Below, piece after piece: positions 58,201 to 64,000 of a DNA stretch of 64,000 bases; the stretch's first letter is position 1; each line of letters opens with the position of its first letter. The DNA is from Aldrovandia affinis (taxonomy: Eukaryota > Chordata > Actinopteri > Notacanthiformes > Halosauridae): positions 7,181,001 to 7,245,000 of the forward strand of contig JAINUG010000005.1 of the NCBI GenBank assembly GCA_029706075.1, written 5' to 3'. Under the pieces are notes generated by a model. That model saw nothing but the letters and a program-made list of their open reading frames with translations. It made no database searches and was not told where the DNA came from. Made by a program: the position numbers and the translations under genes.

Positions 58201-59614
58201 ACGTGTGCTTGTCTCTCAGGTGCAACTCTCAGCCGTCAGTCCCCCACCTGCTGTGCCTTTAGCTCCCACCAAGCTCGAGGAGGGTTTATCCGGCCTTTCA
58301 ATAAGCTCAGCCCCGCCCGCCATCCCCATCCCCAGCGTTCTACACACAGGTAGCGTATGGCACCTTGACCCTTCCCCCCCTTGTGGGACTTGCTCCAAAT
58401 TGTCCCCCCCCCTTTGGGAACAGAGGATGCTGACTGCATGCTGACATGATGTCAATCAGTTCCCTTGTTAGGCTTTGTGATTGAGGGAATTCTGAAGGAT
58501 TTCTTTGTCTGTCTCCTGTACAAGGTGTCCCAACTGTCCCTCTGCTGCCTACATCAGTGAGTCCGTCGATGAGCGCCATGCCCCCTATAAACCCCGTCAC
58601 CACGTTGTCAGGTGAGATCGAGGCACTCCTTTTAGTCATGCATATTAGGGAGTGGCATAGTCATTATTTTAGCAGCTTAATAAAATTGTGGGCTGCTGGG
58701 AGAATTTTTTTTATTCCTTTTTTTCCCCTATACAGGCCTGATGTCCTTACCAGGAGGTCTGCCCCCCCTTCACAACTTGCAGAATTTGAATATCTCCTTA
58801 CCAGACTTAAGTGCAGTGTCATTAGCAGGGATCGCAGGCCTGCCGCCACCCACAGCAGGTACAGCAGCGACTACCGCACAGGCATCATTTGATAGATCTC
58901 CTGCCTCATTTGGAATCAATAGGCTCTTGACCATAAGGCGATTGATTTTTTTACACAAGCTGTTTTATTGGGCATCCAGCTGAATTTAGTTGTTAAAGCA
59001 GTCTCTGCACCAGAGTCAAATTAGTTTTGCTCAAAACAAATACATACATTTGTTTGGGGTGCAGATGAACAAAATGACACAAATTTGATTGGGAAGAGTG
59101 GAGACACTCCACAAAAGGCTTTTATCACTATAACCAGACAACCACAAATACCTCAGCGGTTTGAATGTGTGTTTTTCAAGAGCTATTGAATGTATGTGGC
59201 AACTGAATGTACACATATCAACATTAAACTTGACCTCCTAAAAGGAACAAAACTATAAATATTATGTAAGGATATGTCATGTTTTTGAGTGTGTATTTAA
59301 GCTGTTTCTCCTGCTCTTGTGCTACAGGTTTCCCCCCACTCGCCCCCCTACCTCCTCTGAACCTGCCTGGTATATCCCCGCTCCCCCTGCCCACGATGCT
59401 CCCCTCCCAGCTGCCCATGGGGCCAGGGGTGACCTTCCCCCCGCCCATCGTTCCTGCAGCCGTCACAGCCGTTGCCGAGCAGACACCCGCCCTCATCCTA
59501 GACGCCACAGCCTCCCCCAACCCCGTCGCCAGAGACGCGCTCACGGAGGCTCTCACTGAGGCGGCGGTACCCATGGAAACCCCAGACACACTGGTGTCCT
59601 CCGAAGCCTCGTAA
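49182..59614 (+). CDS. gorasp2: GORASP2 (GRASP55), Golgi reassembly-stacking protein 2, ten coding exons
   Basis: This gene encodes a peripheral Golgi protein that links cisternae by oligomerising through two PDZ-like GRASP domains. Exons are 49182-49244, 50366-50446, 52070-52273, 53197-53283, 55583-55713, 57343-57474, 58220-58349, 58525-58611, 58736-58858 and 59328-59614; all junctions are GT/AG. The protein starts [20 protein letters not shown] (Gly2 is the myristoylation site). GRASP/PDZ1 spans ~15-107 and PDZ2 ~111-199. The rest is the Pro/Ser-rich regulatory tail. Length would be 441 aa, close to the ~450 of mammalian GRASP55. Exon 6 lacks one base of the A-run at 57407-57410, so the sequence as given stops after residue 212, just beyond PDZ2. 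This is probably an assembly error. Introns 4 and 5 contain Tc1 elements. Confidence 0.96.
49245..52069. other. GORASP2 introns 1 and 2
   Basis: Intron 1 is 49245-50365 and intron 2 is 50447-52069. No other gene was seen. About 51040-51115 has a degenerate LINE-like tail (ttttatctgtatagcac) with ATA-rich sequence. Confidence 0.5.
50366..50446 (+). CDS. gorasp2: GORASP2 exon 2 (residues 22-48)
   Basis: It encodes [20 protein letters not shown] plus SINNTRL, the first half of PDZ1. Acceptor CTTGCAG, donor GTAGGT. Confidence 0.95.
52070..52273 (+). CDS. gorasp2: GORASP2 exon 3 (residues 49-116)
   Basis: It encodes the rest of PDZ1 ([20 protein letters not shown] ... [20 protein letters not shown]) and the start of PDZ2. 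Acceptor TGCTCAG, donor GTAAGT. Confidence 0.96.
52940..53120. repeat. short dispersed repeat in GORASP2 intron 3
   Basis: Sequence rich in gtacaa/ttgtacc motifs (cagggtacaaatgtg, ttgtaccttcaagggtac, aaaggtacaaattg) with imperfect inverted symmetry. It resembles a common fish MITE, but its edges were not defined. Confidence 0.4.
53197..53283 (+). CDS. gorasp2: GORASP2 exon 4 (residues 117-145)
   Basis: It encodes [20 protein letters not shown] plus IGADTVMNE of PDZ2. Acceptor CTCTAG, donor GTGAAA. Confidence 0.95.
53800..53935. repeat. tandem repeat (~42-bp unit, about three copies)
   Basis: Units of the form ttgatagacatgaatttgat, agcctgatctatttc repeat in intron 4, immediately before the Tc1 insertion site. 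Confidence 0.7.
53938..55060 (-). mobile_element. Tc1-like transposon remnant in GORASP2 intron 4
   Basis: It starts after TA with cagtgcccctttaaagtcta. Minus-strand fragments read [20 protein letters not shown] and [14 protein letters not shown] (54621-54842), then [20 protein letters not shown] and [11 protein letters not shown] (54041-54256). The usual SPDLNPIE motif is altered to CPDQNSIE. It is closely related to the 30497-31260 copy. The right terminal repeat is missing. Confidence 0.82.
55583..55713 (+). CDS. gorasp2: GORASP2 exon 5 (residues 146-189)
   Basis: It encodes [20 protein letters not shown] through NSAWGGEG. It ends in a split Ser codon (AG/T) with donor GTGAGG. Confidence 0.95.
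55759..57295 (+). mobile_element. Tc1/mariner element in GORASP2 intron 5
   Basis: Inverted ends (cacccatggccaaaagtttg at the left; ccaaaagttttgagaatgac inverted at the right, 57270-57289) are flanked by TA (55757-55758 and 57296-57297). It fills almost the whole intron between exons 5 and 6 and lies in the same orientation as the gene. Its transposase has a single frameshift, making it the best preserved Tc1 in the window. Confidence 0.92.
56134..57119 (+). pseudogene. Tc1 transposase, nearly intact (one frameshift)
   Basis: It starts at ATG 56134 ([20 protein letters not shown]). The N-terminal paired-like DNA-binding region runs through [20 protein letters not shown]. One base is missing near 56299, after KKALG. 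The second frame continues [20 protein letters not shown] and then the DD34E catalytic domain: [13 protein letters not shown] (Asp), [14 protein letters not shown] (Asp), [16 protein letters not shown] (Glu). It ends at TGA 57117-57119. All three catalytic residues and the GRPR-like region position are present, so only the frameshift prevents a full-length product of ~330 aa. Confidence 0.9.
57343..57474 (+). CDS. gorasp2: GORASP2 exon 6, with a one-base frameshift
   Basis: It encodes [20 protein letters not shown]. After EEGK the frame runs into TAA at 57413-57415. One additional A in the run 57407-57410 would restore the conserved continuation up to LKDGFTE at the donor GTAAGG. The exon is 132 nt; 133 nt is needed to keep phase with exon 7. 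Confidence 0.93.
57498..57550. repeat. TGTGTC/GTGTGG microsatellite
   Basis: Simple sequence (tgtctgtgtgtctgtg and gtgtgtgggtgtg) in GORASP2 intron 6. The rest of intron 6 (57475-58219) has no recognised feature. Confidence 0.8.
58220..58349 (+). CDS. gorasp2: GORASP2 exon 7 (residues 234-277)
   Basis: It encodes [20 protein letters not shown] and the conserved [12 protein letters not shown], the start of the Ser/Pro-rich tail. It ends in a split Gly codon with donor GTAGCG. Confidence 0.92.
58525..58611 (+). CDS. gorasp2: GORASP2 exon 8 (residues 277-306)
   Basis: It encodes [20 protein letters not shown] plus PINPVTTLS, well conserved with other GRASP55 proteins. Acceptor CAAG, donor GTGAGA. 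Confidence 0.92.
58736..58858 (+). CDS. gorasp2: GORASP2 exon 9 (residues 306-347)
   Basis: It encodes [20 protein letters not shown] and [17 protein letters not shown]. Acceptor TATACAG, donor GTACAG. Split Gly codons at both ends keep the phase. Confidence 0.9.
59328..59614 (+). CDS. gorasp2: GORASP2 exon 10 with stop codon (residues 347-441)
   Basis: It encodes [20 protein letters not shown] ... and a Thr/Ala-rich C-terminus ending TLVSSEAS, then TAA at 59612-59614. The [16 protein letters not shown] motif matches the GRASP55 tail; the last ~60 residues are poorly conserved, as is usual. Confidence 0.92.
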
Positions 59615-60240
59615 CAGAGAGCGGTTCCCTCCCGTGTATTTATTTAACCACAGGAAAACGTTTCCGCAAAACCCACATCATCTTACTGCATACGGCAGAT
59701 CAAACCAGGGGTAATGGGGTGGGGGGTTCAAACGAATGGGGTGATCGGTGGGGGATTTAAGGACGGTCGAGAATGAAAAGAAATCAAAAAATCTGTGAGA
59801 GCAAAGATAATGTCCTGAAGTATGTGAAGGGATCACTTCCTGTACAGCCTCAATACCCTTTCCTGCTCCATCTCTGTCTTTTCTACACCATCTCTAGTTT
59901 ATTTTGATTTGACCTTATATTTGACCCAAATCATACCCCATGCCACAATATTAGTTTGGTTTAAATGATTAATTGGTGTTTGGTTTTGTCTCCTCTTTTC
60001 TGTATTTCAGCACAGATCTTTATCGAACAAGGTGCAAATATATCCGTGTGTCTCCATGTACAGTGTGTTTGAGTGAGATCTTGCCCTTTGCTTACTCTTG
60101 CTGTGTAGTAGAAAGCAATTTGCTGCGCAAAGGTGTGGAGAGTTTGGAATTGAAGAAAGTGCTACATGGATGGAAACCAGACGGTGGCACTGCAGACCAC
60201 CCAGTTAAAAATAACCCTGTTCACATATTAAAGCAATAAA
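59615..60240 (+). other. gorasp2: GORASP2 3' untranslated region
   Basis: From the stop codon to an AATAAA at 60235-60240, the first canonical poly-A signal seen downstream. A longer isoform cannot be excluded. Confidence 0.6.
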
Positions 60241-61320
60241 CTGATGGGATTTTATTTCACTGGTGCAGCCTTTACTTTTACTCACATTCTTTCTTCATCA
60301 AGGCACATGTTTATTTTCTTGTGTTGTGTAGTCAAAAAAACTGAAATTATTCCTTTAATTTTTTTATACAAGACCAGCAGGGGGAGCCATAGTAGCAATT
60401 TATGCATTCTATTATGATACATTTAACCAGTGCTGAAAGTTGAGTTGTATGATTTATGTTTTAGGAAATGCTTGTTTGATTTTCTTTCCCTGTTTTTATG
60501 GCACAGCTGAGAGACACCCACCTCACAATGAAACATTCCTGGAGCCTGCCTGTTTATATATTTGTTTATGTTCTACTATCGGTTATAAACCTATATAAAC
60601 TGAAATGTAATTTGGAGGTGAGATACAGTACATTGGTGAGGTTCATATTTATAAATTACTAAAGGAAAGACATTACTAGAGCAGCTATATATTCTATATG
60701 TACATAACAACAGTTTTGTCAACTCCGTCAGACAATGAAAATGATTTTATTTTAGCAACAACCTAGAGCGTCTTTATAGATTTACACATTCATATATGGA
60801 TAATGTATTTCGTATGGAAAGATGGATTGTATGACACCTACGCCTAAATGGAGCCCCCCAGCACCAAATGTCATGAAAAGGCAGCTATTTTTGTGACACA
60901 AAAAAATGGTCCTGTGGTTGCAGTGTATATTTTTTAACGCAAATCATATTTCCAGAGAATGGCCATATTTCCATACACTAAAAGAATCAAGCTGATGAGT
61001 GACAAGAGTATTACAGAAAATTCAATTTCTATCAAAATGTAGGCCATTTAATTATGTAAAAATGATACAAAATGTCTACTGAACCACATTTTTGAAACGG
61101 TGATTATCAAAACCATCATTCAGGTCTGTCTTTGCAGAAAGGTGTAGCCAAAATAATGGAAACTGGGCCTGCCCAGCATTTTTATACATGACCCTAAGCA
61201 TGATGGGATGTTAATTGCTTAATTAACTCAGGAACCACACCTCTGTGAAGGTACCTGCTTTCAATATACTTTGTATCCCTCATTTACTTGTACCTTTGTT
61301 GTGTTTCCTTTATTTTGGCA
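60241..61320. other. intergenic, no gene recognised
   Basis: About 61137-61250 (ggtgtagccaaaataatgg) looks like the end of a Tc1-type repeat. No other feature was identified. Confidence 0.4.
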
Positions 61321-61326
61321 GATACC

Positions 61327-61362
<36 letters not shown>

Positions 61363-61380
61363 CACACACACACACACATG
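61327..61380. repeat. TA/CA microsatellite
   Basis: (ta)n followed by (ca)n directly before the MITE at 61381. A second (ta)n run follows the MITE at 61622-61649. Confidence 0.85.
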
Positions 61381-61622
61381 TGCAGTGGGTATAAAAAGTG
61401 CCCACTTTGGCATTTTTCAAACGATTTCCTTCATGGAATTAAAATGGATTTTCATTCCATGAATACTTATAGAATCAATTGTTTTTTATTTGTAATTAAG
61501 AAAAAGCTTTAGAGATGTTTTATATTTGACATAGAGTATTTTGTTGATGGCAAGAAATCCCAATGAAATCCATTGTATGTGAAAAATGCCAAAGGGGGTG
61601 AATTATTTTTATACCCACTGCA
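61381..61622. mobile_element. 242-bp MITE with Tc1-like ends
   Basis: The left end tgcagtgggtataaaaag plus ctttggcatttttca is mirrored at the right by tgaaaaatgccaaag plus tttttatacccactgca, giving inverted repeats of ~40 bp. It sits within TA-rich sequence, consistent with TA-targeted insertion, although the left TA is not preserved. It is non-coding. Confidence 0.8.
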
Positions 61623-61649
61623 TATATATATATATATACAATATATATA

Positions 61650-62640
61650 CACTGATCAGCCACAACATTAAAACCACTGACAGGTGAAGTGAATAATATT
61701 GATCATCTCGTTACAAGGGGTGGGATATATTAGGCAGCAAGTGAACAGTCAGTTGATGTGTTGGAAGCAGGAAAAATGGGCAAGCGTAAGGATCTGAGCG
61801 ACTTTGACAAGGGCCAAATTGTGATGGCTAGATGACTGGGTCAGAGCATCTCCAAAACGGCAGGTCTTGTGGGATGTTCCCGGTATGCAGTGGTTAGTAC
61901 CTACCAAAAGTGGTCCAAGGAAGGACATCCGGTGAACCAGCGACAGGGTCATGGGCGCCCAAGGCTCACTGATGCGCATGGGGAGCGAAGGCTAGCCCAT
62001 CTGGTCCGATCCCACAGAAGAGCTACTGTAGCACAAATTGCTGAAAAAGTTAATTCTGGCTATGATAGAAAGGTGTCAGAGCACACAGTGCATCGCAGCT
62101 TGCTGCGTATGGGGCTGCGTAGCCGCAGACCGGTCAGAGTGCCCATGCTGACCCCTGTCCACCACCGAAAGCGCCTACAATGGGCACGTGAGCATCAGAA
62201 TTGGACCATGGAGCAATGGAAGGTGGGCTGGTCTGATGAATCACATTTTCTTTTACATCATGTGGATGGCCGGGTGCATGTGCGTCGTTAACCTGGGGAA
62301 GAAATGGCACCAGGATGCACTATGGGAAGAAGGCAAGCCGGCGGAGGCAGTGTGATGCTCTGAGCAATGTTCTGCTGGGAAACCTTGGGTCCTGGCATTC
62401 ATGTGGATGTTACTTTGACACGTACCACCTACCTAAACATTGTTGCAGACCAAGTACACCCCTTCATGGCAACGGTATTCCCTGATGGCAGTGGCCTCTT
62501 TCAGCAGGATAATGCGCCCTGCCACACTGCAAAAAGTGTTCAGGAGTGGTCAATCCGTTTGAGCATCTGTGGGATGTGCTGGACCAACAAGTCCGATCCA
62601 TGGAGGCATCACTTTGCAACTTACAGGACTTAAAGGAACG
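61650..62640 (+). mobile_element. Tc1-like transposon, internally deleted, 3'-truncated
   Basis: It begins cactgatcagccacaacatt after TA. The transposase starts at ATG 61776 ([19 protein letters not shown]) and hits TGA at 61833, where CGA (Arg) is expected. The frame then continues with VNQRQGHGRPRLTDAHGERR, RRPVRVPMLTPVHHRKRLQW and WSDESHFLLHHVDGRVHVRR to 62291. A further frame has FQQDNAPCHTAKSVQEW. The SPDLNP region is deleted, joining directly to NPFEHLWDVLDQQ. It is non-functional. Confidence 0.85.
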
Positions 62641-63230
62641 TTCATTGTGATTTTGAAAACAAAGTGTTTTCAAAGTGTTTTTTTGTGTTCCTCAGTAAGA
62701 GAAAACAAGGTAGGGAGTTACATGATGCATACTGAATGAATAAAAGTAATAAAAGTGAATTTGTATTACTATGTTGTAATATTTAACAGCAAATTTGACA
62801 TTTACACATCTTCCAAGAAAGTAAGTCTTTTTTTATCTTTAGTTAAAACTGTAACGTGATAATTCATATTTTTCTTGATCCATTTGATGATGGATCTGAA
62901 GCTTTGTATGAAATGATCTTGACTGTAAGCAGTGAAAATAATTGTGCCTATGGTAAGGAAGCAGCAAGCGCAGGTTTGCTTGACTGAATAACGTGGGATT
63001 CTGACAGAATTACTCATTGAACAATTTTAAAACAAGTGAATCAAATTGTGTGGATACCCTAATCATTATATCTCTTCTGTAACCTAAATAAGCATATTCA
63101 GTGTTCAGGTAGGACCAGAGTCGGCAACAGCCATTGTAATGGCTACGTTTGTACAACCAAATTGTTTTATAAATGTATAATATATTATTATTCTATTTTA
63201 ATATTGTATATGTATGTAGTATATTACAAA
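62641..63230. other. intergenic, no gene recognised
   Basis: AT-rich sequence without recognisable coding or repeat structure. Confidence 0.4.
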
Positions 63231-63342
63231 CGGGCCTCCCAGCCAGAGCTGGACTGGCGCAGCCAGGGATCAAACCCCCGGCCGCAGTGGGCAACCTGCA
63301 TACCAGGTGAGTGCCTTTGCCGGTTGCGCCATCCGGGGGCCG
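63231..63342 (-). repeat. tRNA-derived SINE
   Basis: On the minus strand GGCCCCCGGATGGCGCAACC opens a tRNA-like region with A box TGGCGCAACCGG (63331-63320) and B box GGTTTGATCCC (63276-63266). The spacing and boxes fit a pol III promoter. The cloverleaf is not intact, so it is a SINE head and not a tRNA gene. Confidence 0.65.
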
Positions 63343-64000
63343 TCTGACAAGATTCCTGACTTTGTTGCAAAGGGGGATGGAAAGGGCCTGCAGATAAAAT
63401 CGAAACACCTTAAATTCCTCAATGGACACTTTTTATACCTGAAGTAAAACAGGCAGGCCTGGATTTTAAGTATTTTTACTGGTTTATGGGAGTGGTGCAG
63501 CTATAGCAAGGATACGACTCAGGAGGTATTGTGTAGTGGTGCGCTGGTCTTATATCATATGCTAACAGGAGAAAGATGGTTGTACAAAAATGTTATATTT
63601 AAATGTATGTAAATGCTACCAGTTGTTTTGTTGAAACAGTAATGTAGTGACAACCCTTACTCCCAGAAAGCCATGGTGCACCGCTGTGATAAAATCAGGC
63701 TTTTTAAAAAAATGTTTATTACTCTTTTGGCTACATTCTCTACAATTTCAGCAGCACCTTGAGATACAGTTATTCTGTTCAATGTACAGGAAAGAGGAGG
63801 CAGGGCGGGTAAAAGCTTGCAACAACAAAAAAAAGGTAGCCAATGCTTATGTTTTTGACACGGCGGTGAAACCTGTTTTCTAACAGGTGATTTGCCTTTA
63901 CAGAAACTGCAGAAGAGGCAGTACACTGATCAGGACCAATAATAGCTATACCTTTGACAGTTAAAAGATTGTACTGGACTAGGCAGTCTTCACACTTTCA
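63343..64000. other. intergenic, no gene recognised
   Basis: No exon, repeat boundary or RNA gene was recognised up to the end of the window. Confidence 0.4.

Noticed and set aside
63231..63342. Functional tRNA gene
   Set aside because: A and B boxes are present but an intact cloverleaf is not; the form is that of a SINE head. The same applies to 23960-24216 and 47880-48045.
1..64000. CRISPR arrays, operons, rRNA genes or prokaryotic mobile islands
   Set aside because: No regularly spaced identical repeats or bacterial gene organisation; the whole window reads as vertebrate DNA.

Overview
The window is a stretch of ray-finned fish (probably teleost) genome. The evidence is a spliced vertebrate gene, GORASP2, with teleost-like protein sequence, GT/AG introns and large intergenic spaces. 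It also holds a typical fish transposon repertoire: Tc1/mariner, hAT, piggyBac, L2-type LINEs, a Rex1-like LINE, a chromodomain sushi-type Ty3/gypsy element, a Gmr1-like Ty3/gypsy element and tRNA-derived SINEs. There are no operons, prokaryotic signals, CRISPR arrays or rRNA genes. I did not find a new defence or metabolic system; most of the window is nested mobile DNA around two host genes.

Layout. 0-9 kb: AT-rich DNA with a hAT element nested inside another hAT (1046-3582) and a third hAT carrying a long internal hairpin and a small nested MITE (6194-7409). 9.3-15 kb: two pieces of an L2-like LINE on the minus strand share a 230-bp identical segment. Between them lie two collagen triple-helix exons (minus strand, 11205-11240 and 11457-11519) and a 5'-truncated L2 on the plus strand. 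15.3-20.2 kb: a decayed minus-strand Ty3/gypsy element with domain order PR-IN-RT-RH (Gmr1-like), split inside its integrase by a nested L2. 20.46-21.2 kb: a diverged solo LTR of the sushi type. 24-27 kb: a SINE, an L2 scrap and a canonical-order gypsy remnant. 29-32 kb: Tc1 remnants interrupted by two solo LTRs. 33.5-38.6 kb: a small unidentified inverted-repeat element, a dead piggyBac and a Tc1. 39-41.7 kb: hAT transposase and Rex1-like remnants.

41982-47857 is the best preserved mobile element: a complete minus-strand sushi-type chromovirus-like gypsy element. It has ~599-bp LTRs (one substitution and four small indels between them), a perfect AGTGT target duplication, polypurine tract, gag-protease, RT, RNase H, integrase and chromodomain. 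Its primer-binding site does not look like a tRNA site. Instead it is complementary over 11 nt to the predicted 5' end of its own RNA, as in the Tf1/sushi self-priming group.

49182-59614 is GORASP2 (GRASP55, Golgi stacking) on the plus strand in ten coding exons. Tc1 copies sit in introns 4 and 5. The reading frame is complete (441 codons) except for one missing base in an A-run of exon 6. The sushi element also carries four one-base homopolymer frameshifts. Together these suggest residual indel errors in the assembly, although real mutations are not excluded. The right end (60.2-64 kb) holds the GORASP2 3' end, a MITE, a Tc1 fragment and a SINE.
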